The position numbers were made by a program, and so were the translations under genes. A stretch of DNA of 64,000 nt, taken from contig OZ024821.1 of NCBI GenBank assembly GCA_964016985.1, positions 13,999,211 through 14,063,210 of the forward strand, in the 5' to 3' direction. Under the pieces are notes generated by a model. That model was given only the letters and a program-made list of their open reading frames with translations, ran no database searches and had not been told where the DNA came from. Of this stretch, positions 32,330 through 45,300 are shown in pieces (within the stretch, counting starts at the first letter, position 1; each line of letters begins with the position of its first letter). Source of the DNA: Anodontia alba. Taxonomy: Eukaryota; Mollusca; Bivalvia; Lucinida; Lucinidae.

Positions 32330-35300
32330 GTAAGTACTACCGTAATAAACCTAAGTATTGGGACAGATGGGCCTGAGCAAACAGTGAAGACCTAGATCAG
32401 ACATCACAGAATGTGGCGTATGATCAGGGTCCACACTCAATGCAACTCATCCAACACATTTTAGATACATTAACAAGTAACAATATGGACTTGTTCAGAT
32501 TTTAGGACCAGTATAGTGAGTAGCTAAAGTGTCCCAATATTTAGGGTAAATAAGGTAAACCAAAATCCTTGTAAATGAGAGCTGTATTATACTCTTGATG
32601 AGCTCAAGAAAACACCAGTACATTGGTCCAAAGACCGAATTTTTCTGGACAGGAAAATTTGCAGTCACTGTCTTGAAATTTCTGGCGAAAGAATGTGCAC
32701 AATACTGGTTAACCACTTAGAGGACTAAGCCTGCCCAGTAAACGTGTGGTTAGGTAAACTGACCGCGCTCAACATGACCCCATTGGGTTGACTGGGCCGT
32801 AAAACCATAACACAAACAAACTGTCTTGAAAAGACATACAAAATTCTGTTCAAAAGTGATTGTCATCTGTGAAATCTCAACATGAGAAAATAATATAAGT
32901 ATATTGAAACAAGTTTTTTCTTAGTTCTGAATGCCGGGTATACCAGGGCATTTTACACCCTGATATTTTTTGACTGTTCCATTTGGTTAAAAGGGTAAGA
33001 AAATTGATTTACCTGTTTTGATTTCACTGATACTGGCCCAAGGTCAATACTCTAGGGCCTTTGATAATGACTTTGAAGATTTAAAACATGATTAGAATTG
33101 ATGTCACTTTAAGATATCTGATCCTAAGAAAAAAGGTACACCCTGTTGCTCACTTAAATCATGCAGGCGTGTTCTAAGCCTTTGGCAATGTCTGGGTGGG
33201 AGTGGTTAGCGCTTCCGAAGATCACAAGGTCTTCGGTTCAAATCCGGCTAGAAGCAGAATTCAGCTCAGGGTACTTCATTACACAGAGCCTTTTATTATC
33301 ACCCATCGTCTCAATATGACTTATATTAACCCTTGTCCTGCTGAACCTGGATATACCCTGACTTTGCAAACAGTGTAGATCCAGGTCAGTTGGCTTCTGA
33401 AGAAGCCAACTGATCTGGATCTGCACTGTTTGCCATTAAGTATGTGACTTTACATCAGCAATCTGGATCAAGTAATCTGATTAGCTGAAAATTAGAAATG
33501 GGCATAGCATCTTAATTTATTCAGCAGGACAAGGGTTAATTAATTTGAAAGGGACATAAAACACCAAAACCATCATCATCGTCTAAGCTTTTGTGCACAT
33601 AAAAACTTGTTCGCTGGTGAATTATAGAACACTGGTGAATTATTTCTCCATAATCAGTCAAAGTAACCAAATAAACTCTGTACGGTTAGTATTACTACAG
33701 GAATGATACAGTTTTGGTCACAACTGACCATTTTGGATTAACTTGGGCAGTGGCACCAGCCAGGGGTATACATGATTCTCTGATCACTTTCTCTTATTTA
33801 AGTTTTGAATTCTTGTAAATGAGAACTTTATTATAGAGCTTTGAAACCCTTTCACCCCTGAGTTTCTAAAATAGGATCTTCCATTTCTGAATTTGGACAC
33901 ATCCATTGTTGCAAATAAGGACTTGAGTGAGAGAAAAAAACAAAACAAAAAAAAAACAATGTAGATCCTGATAAGACTGCTTGTTATAAGCTATCTCAAT
34001 TGGATCTGCTCTCTTTGCAAAGGTATCTGTTTTGGTCTGTTGGGCTGAAAGGATTAACCCTTGTTATGCTATACCCTGCCTTTGCAAACAGTGAAGATCC
34101 AGATCAGTTGGCTTCTGAAGAAGCCAACTGATCTGGATCTGCACTGTTTGCCAATTAGTAAGTGAATTTATAGCAACAATCCGATCAAGTGATCTGATTG
34201 GCTGAAAATTAGAAGTAGGCGTGGCATGTTAATTTATTCAGCAGGACAAGGATTAAGATGCACGTATAGCTTGAAGTAAATTGTCCAGTATTAATCAACC
34301 TGTACCGTTCGCTATCTGGCCAGCTTCGGCAGATGACAAAAAAAAAAAAAGAAAAAAAAAGATGACATTTTTCTTTATTTTCCCAGAAAATAGGCATTGA
34401 CATTTCATGCATACTGTCTCCCAAGGAGACAGTCTGCATGAAATGTCAAAGCCTAATTTCTGGGGCAAATAAGAAAAATATTTCAAAATGTCATCTACAG
34501 AAGTTTTTACCCAGCATGCTAAGCGTTTATTTTCTTCTCCTGCAGACGACTTGTTAGAAGCTATCAACCAAAGAAAAAGACTGAAGAGGAGTACCAGTAA
34601 GTGCTTTAACCTTAACCACTCTCTTGGCTAATTCAGCAGGCGACAAATTGGTGATATTTTTCTTATTTTTCCCATAAAACACGAATTGACAGTTTATGCA
34701 AATTGTCTCCATTGGAGACAATTTGCATGAAATGTTGAATCCTGTTTTATAGGAAAAATAATAAAAATATTTCAATATGTCTTCCAATCAAAATTTTACC
34801 CAGAGTGCTAAGTGTTAAACTTTACAAGTCTCTGGGCATACTAAGGATGCGGAGACATAATGTTTTTCCCGGGGTCTGTCTGTCTGTCATTCATAAAATC
34901 ATGTCTACTCTGTAAGCTGAAAACCATTTGAGATATTTTCATGAAACTTTACAGAAATGTAAAGCACCATGAGATGTCATGCAGAACACAAAAAACGTAT
35001 CTCTGGTTATCCTACTTTTGGAGTTATGGCCATTTGAATGTTGTAAATAGTGATTTTTGCCATAGTGTCCACTCTGTAACTTGAAACTTAGAGATGTTTT
35101 TCATGAAAATTTACACAAATATAATTCACCAGGGGACAACTTGCAGAATACAGGACCCATAACTCTTGTTTACATTCTTTTGGAGTTACAGCCTTTTAAC
35201 ATTGTAAATAGTTATTTATTAACCCTAACTGTACAAAACAGTACTCAAAAGAAGGAGATTGATCATGAAATATTTTCTACGGTCATTCTCTCCCTTCCAC

Positions 35301-38300
35301 TGATTCAAGAAGGGCAGTTGTCTGTTTCTGGCGAAAGAATGTGTACAATACTGGTTAACCGCTTAGAGGACTAAGCCTGCCCAGTAAACGTGTGGTTTGG
35401 TAAACAGACCACGCTCGACATGACCCCATTGGGTCATAAAACCTCATCACAAATAAGACACCCATTTTCAGCTGGAGAGCAAATTCTAATTTGATGATGT
35501 TTTCTAAGGTTTCCCAGAAAATCACTGTTTATCTTTTATGCATATTGTCTCCTTTAATTTGCAAGGAACGTCAAAGCCTACATTCTGGGAAAACTAAGAA
35601 AAATATTTCAAAATGTTGTCTGCTGAAATTTTTTCCCAGCATGTTAACATGTTAATGGGACGAGATATTTCTGACAAGGCAGACAATATTTGAGCCAGCG
35701 CACGACAAAACCTACAGTAAGGCCTGTGTGACCAGCAAAGACCCAGATCAACCTGTACATCCACAGGTAGGTTGCGGGTTCGATCCCCGGCCGGGTCATA
35801 CCAAAGACTTTAAAAATGGTACTAGCTGCTCTTTCGCTTGGCGCTCAGCATTAAGAAAGTATAGCTAGAACTGGTCAGCTCAGTGTCAGTATAATGTGAC
35901 TGGGTGGAATATCATGTCAAAGTGTCTGGGGCGTGATATTTCAGTGAGGCAGCACTCTAAAAGTGAGCATTGAGCTCCCTGCCACATCCAGACACCGTCG
36001 CGATATGACTGAAAAAGGTTGAAAGCGACGTTAAGCCCAAATCAAACAAACAACCTGTACATCCACCCAGAATGGTAAGGCTTCTCATTTATCCCTCTTT
36101 GGATAGCTCGGAGGCTGTAAAAGATGCATTGGATCAGCGAAGACTGCGCAGATGCACATGCTGGTCTGAGTCTTTGCTGGTTGCACAAGCCTTATTGAAG
36201 ATTTTGTCATGCACTTGCTCATTTGTGATCTGTTTGCGTCACTGCATCCCAGTGCGCGTCCAAATGGAGACCAGGAGGTCGCGGGTTCGACCCCCGCCGA
36301 GGTCGGCAACATTCTTTTGTGGAGATTGATCATGAAATATTTTCTACGGTCATTCTCTCCCTTCCGCTTATTCAAGAAAGGGCAGTTGTCAGCTCCTGGT
36401 GAAAGAATGTGCACAATACTGGTTAACTGCTCAGAGGACTTAGCCTGCCCAGTAAATGTAGTTAGGTAAACTGACTGTGCTCGACATGACCCCATTGGGT
36501 TGACTGGGCCGTAAAACCTCAACACAAGCAAAACTGCATCCCAAGCCCCTTCTGAAGGTAGCAAAAATTAAGGCTGGCTAATCAGAGCTGAGAAGGTAAT
36601 CGATTATCAGTTCTGCCGTTGTGATCAATAATCGATTAGTAATCACTAAAGACTTGGTAATAATTTACCTGTCTGAACATGACTCTAACCATATGTTTTA
36701 ATTTATTGTATGTATTCGGTCAGACAGACCTGAGCAAACAGTGTAGACCCAGATGAGATGCTGCGTTTGCAGCATCTCATCAGGGTCTACAGTGTTTGCC
36801 ACTCATCCAGCTATTTTAGTAAATTGTACTTGTTCAAATTTTAAATAAAGTATGGTAAGGAGTTTAGGTTTCTGAATACTAAGGGTAAATACGGTAAAGT
36901 AACAGACACAGAAATCAAATGATCGATTATTAGCAAATCTATAATGATAATCATTTCTGTGGAATTTATCGATCAATTAATTGATTATCCGATTAATTGT
37001 GACAGCCTTAGCAAAGAAGTTGTCTCCCCTGCAAGTATACCCCTTAACCTTTAACCTGCTGGATTTAAATTGCAGCAGATGACATTTTAAATTTTTCTGG
37101 TTTTATTCAGGGCACAATTAGTGTAAAATGTCAAGCCCTATTTTCTAGGAAAATATCACCAGTTTTGTCTTCTCTTCCTGGATACACTTGGTCGATTTTC
37201 TGCCATTTTATATGAGAGGCAGCTATTGTGACTTCCTGCTTGCTTCACAACTCATCGAATCCATTCTGAAAAGAAACAGCAAATTCTTCCCTTTTAGACT
37301 ACCGTAATTACTGTATGTATTTGGACAGACAAGCCTGAGCAAACAGTGTAGACCCAGATGAGACGTCGCAAAGTGCGACGTCTCATCAGGGTCTACATTG
37401 TTTGCCACTCATCCAGCATTTTTTAAACACAACATAGGGTAGTACATTTTACTTGTTCAAATTTTAGAACAAATATGGTAAGGACTTGTGATGTCTGAAT
37501 ACTTAGAATAAACAGATCTCTTTTTTAGAAGGAAGGCAAAGTGGTTGTGCAACAGCAGATCAGATTCTCAGATGACTTGACTACTCGTTAACCCTTAAAG
37601 CGCCAAGAAAACATGCATCTGAAAATGTCGTCTGTTTATGTCGTCTGCTGAATATTTCTTGCAAACTTTTCAAACCTATTTTTTGCATACAGGCAAACAA
37701 TGTGGACCCTGATCAGACTGCTCCTAAAGAAAGGAGCGGTCTGATCTGGGTCCACACTGTTTGCAAAAATGACTTTTAAAATTACAAGCAGATGACAAAG
37801 CAGATGACAATTGTTGTGATTGGCAGTTTAAGGGTTAAACCACACTCTAGGCTAATTCAGCAGATGACATTTTGGGGATATTTTTCTTCTTTTTGTTTTT
37901 CTCAGAAAATAGGATTTGACATTTCAAGCAAATTGACTCCATTGGAGACAGTTTGCATAAAATGTTGAATACTGTTTTCTGGGGAAAAATAAGAAAAATA
38001 TTTCAAAATGTCGTCTGCTGAAAATTTTACCCTGAGTGCTTAGGGCTAAAGGGGAGTATTTGATGATAATTCTGTGATGATATTCTCTGGATTTTATTTC
38101 ATTAGCAGTGCCTCGGTGAGGCATCCTAATGAGTACCCCTCACAACGTATGCTTTAATGCAGAAGTAAGAAGCATTATTACCAACTAGTCCTCCTTAACA
38201 AGTCTTCTGATTCTGTACATGTGCAGTATAGTCAGAATGTGTAGGTACATTTCTAAAATTTTGAACACTTAATTGTATAATTTTTTGGTCTAAAATTTGC

Positions 38301-41300
38301 TTTTTATGCAGTTTTCCTTAAAATATTTAGTGAAATTGCAAAAAGTGTAGACCCTGATCAGACTGCTCCTGAAATTCAGACTGCTCCTTCAGCAGTCTTG
38401 CATGGGTCTGCACTGTTTGCATATGGCATTTTGACAGAATCTTTGGTGTACAAAATTTTAGGATATTTACCATAGTGTTTTAACCCTAAACATTTGGACA
38501 CCTTAACACCTGACTCCTCCTTTTTATAAAATTTGAATCAGTTTATTTTACTACCTTTCGGTGTATCTCAAACTCATAGCTCTTGATAAGGCACTTTTTT
38601 CAACATAAAAGTACCTGTATTTTTCTTATTTCTCGCTGAAAACCTGTGTTGAAGTACTCGCGGAGGTGCTTCTAATGAGTACCCACAACATGTTTCCATC
38701 GAGAAATAAGAAAACTATTTACCTGTTATTCGTTCTTATCTAGACCTATGAATCTGTTTGCTTTTGCGGAGATTGCTCATGAAATCATTTCTGTGATCAT
38801 TCTCCCCCTTCTGCTGATTCAAGAAAGGCAGTTGTTACCAGCGAAATTATGTGCACAGACTTGTTAACCTTATAAAAGATTAAGTGTGAGTGGGTTAACT
38901 GACTGGCTTGACATAACCTTAACAATATTAATTGGGCTATAAAAATCAAACTCAAACTCAAAAGTGATGATTTTCTGCATATTTCTAGGTACTCGTGGTC
39001 CAAAAGCTTTCTTGATATGCTGAAGGAGTTACATGATTTAGCAGGTCAACATGAGGTCATTGCGGAAAATATACAGGGTCAGCTAGTGCAGGAAGCCCAA
39101 AAACTTGTTACAGATATGAAAAACGAAAGGAGAAAGGTAAGCAAAATTATGTCCCCACACCCAAGAGGAGGGAGGTATTTTTATTTTGGTGTGGATAGTG
39201 TTGGCATCGACTTTGGCATGACACTTTTGATGTTGGCTTGGTACTTTCTTGTCTGCACAGTGTCTTATGAACCAGTGGTTGGATTCTTAACAAGTTTTTT
39301 ATGGATATATAATTGAGACATAACAAAGAACTGATTAGATTTACGCCTAATTTTCAAGGTCACAGCAGTAGAAAAACTGAAAATTCATGTTAGGGGTGTA
39401 TAGTTAACTTACAATACACTCCTTCTTTTTTATAGTTAACTTACAATACACCGCAAACTCTTTGTAACACTTCTGCTTGGATCCAAAGCAAAAACCATGG
39501 CCCAGTTGTTCAAAGCTAACAACGGCGTTAGTTAACGATTCGTTAAAATTTACATCTAGTGATATGCAAATATGCTGAAATTTTTTGCTGAAAAAATGTG
39601 AGTAGCTTTTGCAGAGCAAAAGCTACTCACATTTTTTCAGCAAAAAATATCAGAATATTGTATATTGAATCCGCTAAAACAGTTAACAAAATGACCCTTA
39701 ATGAGCTCGTTAAGCTAACGACGCTTTGAACAACCAGGCCCATGTTGTTAAACAGCACTTCCAGTGTCCACCTTATAGCACTAGTTAAGGTTCTTTTTTT
39801 CAGTCCAAAGTAATTATATTTTTCTTATTTCTCCTAGAAAACATATGTTGTAGATAGTCATTAGAAGTGCCTCAGTGAGACGCTTCTAATGAGTACCCAC
39901 ATGTTTTATGATGAACCAACTTATGAAATGGTTCCAGTGTATTAAGACTGTTTAACCCGTTTTAGTCAGGAGAACCCCAACAGAGTAATTAGCAGTGTGG
40001 ACTCAGATCAGACTCCACTGTTTGCAAAAAGTTTAGTCATTTTTCTCCAGGAATATCTAAATCACATAACCTGATATGCCTAAAATTGAAATGGGACTCT
40101 TACAATATATAGTTTGGGGGTGTGGGGGGGTGGGGGTGGGGGGGGGGGGGTAGTTATGCAGTCTAAAATGGGTAATGTAAGAAAGTTCAGAAAGAGCTGT
40201 TGCACTTCACTTGACTTGATGTTGGCATTGGTTTCCATAGCTCTAGTTAAGAGGGCTTATCCACTACCGCGTTCATGTTATGTTACTTTTATACACAACT
40301 GTGCTTTGAGTTTGTATTGGATTAGAAGAAGCAAAGATAAACTTTCAATTGCTGCCAGTTGAAATGGTTTAGAATTTGCTATAGATGAAAAGAAAAACGA
40401 ATTCACTCATCATTATAAACAATGAACAGTTAGTTCTTTACCCTTCCATCTACCTTCTATTGTTTTTGCTGTGTACACAATCAATTCATGCTGATACACA
40501 TGACAGAAAAGAAATCAGGCCCAGAGGTTATAAAACTTCTTTCATGCTCAACTCAGCTGAGCATGAAATTTTTCCCGCTAATGAATCTCAGCTTCCTAAC
40601 AATTGCAAATTCTTTCTTGCTAAGCATTGTTGAGCATGAAAATTTCTCTGCTAATAAATATGAAAATGCTACCTAGGAGAGAAAATTTCATGCTCAGCTG
40701 ATTTGAGCGTGATAAAAGTTTTATAACCTCGGGGCCTGCCTCACAAAAGAGCTGTCAGTAAAACGTTCAGATATGCCTAGTAGGAGGTTGTTAATACATC
40801 ATAACAGCAGCTGAGTGTTATGGAGAAATATTAGATGGGACAAATCGACACACTTTATTAAGAGAATTCAACATCAGGGGAATGTCAAGGAAAGTTAATT
40901 TTTTTCAAGGTCAGAGATTTGTCAGGGGAATCTGTGATGTGTTGGGCAAAAATGAAATTTTGCAAATATGTCAGGGAATTTTACATGTCCGCCTGATGAA
41001 GTTAGGATATTTGGTTCTGATGCATTTTTCTTGCTAAATTCAGAAAATTTTCAGCTCCTTTATTGTCAGCGATTTGAATTTACGTCGGGGAAAAGTCAGG
41101 GAAATGTCAGGGAATTTTGGTCAATCCTAATTGTATGAACCCTGATTAAAATTCTATGAATATTAACAAGCAGTACGTTTATCATCTCGGTAAGAATTTT
41201 CCTGTAAAAGAAACAACTTTGAAAGCCTCTTGGATGTCTTTGATGCTAGACTGAATCCCACCATCCCCTCCCCACCCCACCCCCACACACACACATACAA

Positions 41301-42322
41301 ACACACACATATATATATATACAGTGTAGCTCCAATACATCGCGGTCCGTTATTTCGCGAAATCCAGTATATCGTGAATAGGCCATGGCTCCCAAGTTTT
41401 CCATAAGCAAAAAAAAAATTTTTTTAAAAGCATAAAATGTTTGTTGTTTTATTTAACTTCAGAAAAAAAAACGCGTTCCGCCTCCGGTAATTGATTTTTC
41501 GCGCCTATCCCGACGCTAAGTCGCGTCCGGTATTATATGACAAACAATCCACTTAGTGTCAGTCAGCGCACACGTTGATTATAATTGGCAAACAATAAAT
41601 TATATCGCTGTAATTGTCGTAATCATTATCATCATTTAGTACATAGATCTACTCAATGCTCAATGAGTCAATGATGGCCACAAACTAATTTTGCTCAGCA
41701 GGGGAAAACGGTCCACCTCCTTTTCAACACCAGCAAATTTTACAAGACAGTAGTCTTACGATGTTTCAGATCGTAGTCTGCTTATTTTACACTTCTGTAG
41801 ATATAAATATTTCAGAAGAAAACAACTGAGTCAAAAAAACAAAACAAAAACAAACAATAAAAAAAATAAATAAAAAGAAATTAACTGTTTTTTTTTTTGC
41901 GCCCGCAATATAAGCGAAGGGAAGCAACTCAAGTTATCTTAGCACAATTGAGTAACTTCCCTTCGCCGTTCCAGGGAACCAGAATATCCAAAATGGCGTC
42001 CTAAATTGTCAATCCAATGATTTCTTGTTTTCAAACGTAGTTTATCAGCTGGTTTTGATTGGAATTACTTGTTAGACATGGCGCACCATTGTAAATTATT
42101 CCATTGAGCAATTCTAATCCAATTTTAATTAGGAAATATGGTGACAACATAACTGAATGCCATTTTTCCGTGATGTCTCAGCAAACTACCACAGCGACAA
42201 ACCGAGCGAGTGTTATGCACGCCGTTATACATGCATGGTACATGTCGGGACTTATATCGCGCTCCGTTTATATCGCAATAGCAGACTCTGGACCCCGAGG
42301 ACCGCGATATATTGGAGCTACA

Positions 42323-42377
<55 letters not shown>

Positions 42378-45300
42378 GGAAGTGTCAAGTTTCAATTTTC
42401 AGTATGTCAGACTATTTGATTTAGATATTTCTAGAGAAAAATGGCTAAACTGATCTGGGTTTGTACTATTTGCTAGTTACCTTTTTAGGGGTTTCCAGAC
42501 TAAAATGGGTGAAGTCAGCTATTCTCCTTACAGCAGTGGTACAATGATATTATATACAATGAATGCTCATATAACAGAAGCCATATCAACTGTGATTTAT
42601 ACCAGGAGTTTGGACAACTCTAAACTGTCTTCATCTGTTTGAAGCAGCCATATTAAGTACCAGTGAAGCACGTATGTAGGCGGCGTCACAAAGTAATAAT
42701 AATCACCATCATCATCAAACAGAAAAGTTCTGTTTAAGAAAAATTGTTTCGTTTTTTTTTTAACTTTGCATAAATGTTTACAATTTAGCTTGCCTGGACA
42801 AAGTCCAGGAATAGCTGTTTGACTACCTCCAGTGTTGGAGTCGGCGCCCACACAATGTTAAAAGTTATGTTAAAGTTTTTAAGACTTAATATTTTCCATA
42901 TCACACAATGGTTTTGATTTTTACATGATTTGATGATAGATATAGGTCCAAAGTTTTATCCAGCTATACCCTCAGCCAGGCCTATGACCTAAAGGCCAAG
43001 GTCTTGGGCTTAGAACTGTTATGTTAAAGTTTTGCGTTAAAGTTTTTAACAGCGCATATTTTCTACATCATCTGAATTTGATTTATATTTTGTATGATGA
43101 TAATGGTCTTCATGTCAAGGTCATAGACTTAGAACTATAATGTTAAAATTTTACATGAAAGTTTCGCTATTACATATATTCAAGACTATTTGATGGATTT
43201 GATTTAAAAGTGGTATGATGGCAGTTATCAGTCTGAATCTGTTCAGCTATACCCTCACCTACACCTATGACCTCAAGGCCAATGTCACGGACTTAGAACT
43301 TTTATGTCAAAATTTTGCTTTAAAGTTTTTTTAACATCGCATATATTCCAGACCATACCATGGATTTGATTTATATGCTGATAGATATAGGTCCAAGGTT
43401 TAATTCAGCAATAACCCACCCCTTACCAATAACCTTAAGATCAAGTCATGAACTTGGAATTTTTATGTTTAAATTTTGAACAGCTCATATTTTCCAGACC
43501 ATATGATGATTTGGGTTCTACTTGGTATGATGAAAGATATGGGTCCAAAGTTTTATTCAGCAGTACACACCCTTCTTGTCCATGGCCTTAAGGTTACCTT
43601 GTTCACAGTTCAAATATGATGCTTTATCATTTTGAGATAATATCCTTCATGATGATGGACAGGCACCTGTTCTGGTGAGCTCTGCTGTTTGATGACAGCT
43701 CTTGGTAAACTTGATAGCCCAAATTTACACTAGTCATATGGGCTACTCCATGAGAAAACATGTCTTTAGGCATATGCAGTCAGCTAAGGCCCTGATCAGC
43801 AGGCACATCAGCACAGTCTGATCAGGACCAACACTGTCCACTAACACAATCATTGGATACCGATATAGAATGTATCAAAGTCCTGGATCAGACCTGGCAC
43901 ATGCGTAGGATGATGAGAATCTGCTTATTTTGTGCATGCTGAAAAGCACTTTTTCACTTGACATGGCCATATATGTAAGGCGTATAGGATTTCATGCTTC
44001 TTTGTCTGATTTCAGTACCTGGCAGAAGGATCTAAGGTGAATGACCAGTTAAAAAATTCTTTATCAGCATTAGACAAGGTATGTATAACAGTCATTTCTT
44101 AACCTTAAAGCAGCAGTCACATCTGCAGCAGACAACATTTTTGATTTTTGATTTTATTTTTTAAAGAAAATAAGGCTTGACATTTCATGTGAATCATCTG
44201 CTTTATTTTCCCTAAAAAACAAAAATAAAATGTCATCTGAAACAATTTTGCTTAAGCTTTTTAATACCTAGCACTCTGTTAGGTAAAAATTTTAGGGAAC
44301 GGTTAAAATTTTTATCCTATAGGCAAAACTTTAAAAATTTGGTATGTAGCTTTATCCTTCGGATCTCTACCAAGATTATTCAGAATATAGCCGTGGTATC
44401 AAAAATGGCCCTGCCCAAGGAGTCACTTATTTTACATAGACTCATATAGAGAGAAACTTTAAAAATCTTCTCTGAAACTAGAATGGCCAAGCCTTTGATA
44501 TTTGGTATGTAACTTCATCTAATGGACTTTTACCACAGTTGTTCAAATTACAACCCTGAGATCAAAAGTGGCCCTACCCTGATGCTCACTTGTTTTACAG
44601 AGACTCATTAAGGAAAAAAAACAACAAAAAACCTTTAAAAATCTTCTTGTCTGATACCAGGAGGCCCAGGCCTTTATTATATTGTATATATCTTTATCTA
44701 ATAGATGTCTACCAAGATTATTCAAATTAAAGCCTCCGGGTCAAAAATGAGGTTACAATACACCAATCTTTAGCTCACCAGAGCTGGAAGCTCCAGGGGA
44801 GCTTACGGTATAGACCGTGGTCTGGCATCAGTGTCGGTGTCATCAACATTTTCAAACGACATCTTCTCTGAAATCAAATTACATGTGGGGCCTCCATGGG
44901 GTGGGGAACATTACATGTGGGGCCTCCATGGGGTGGGGAACAAAAGTTTGTTCATAATGCCTGAGTCACATGATCAAGATGGATGCCATGCCCATATATA
45001 GTAAAAACCTTTGAAAATCTTCTCAGGAACCAAATGGCCAATGACCTTGAAACTTGATATGCAGCATTAGAGACTTGGGCTTTACCAAGTTTGTTCAAAT
45101 GATGAATGTTGATTGACCTTGACTTATTTTAAAGGAAGATCAAATTCTGTTACGTGCTTTTGTATGGGAAAAAGGCAAACAGTGGATTTTTCTGAAGCTA
45201 TTGTAGCCTGTACCATCAAAGTTGATATTTGCAATCAGCTTTTTTTATAAACATCAAAGGTCAAGGTCATTTATTAACCTTTTTGTCCTGGATGGCTCAG

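Noticed and set aside
33185..33300. Possible tRNA gene
   Set aside because: A- and B-box-like words but no cloverleaf; a SINE head is more likely.
35765..35810. Possible tRNA gene (GGTTCGATCCC B box)
   Set aside because: No acceptor stem or A box; flanked by a SINE body and target duplication.
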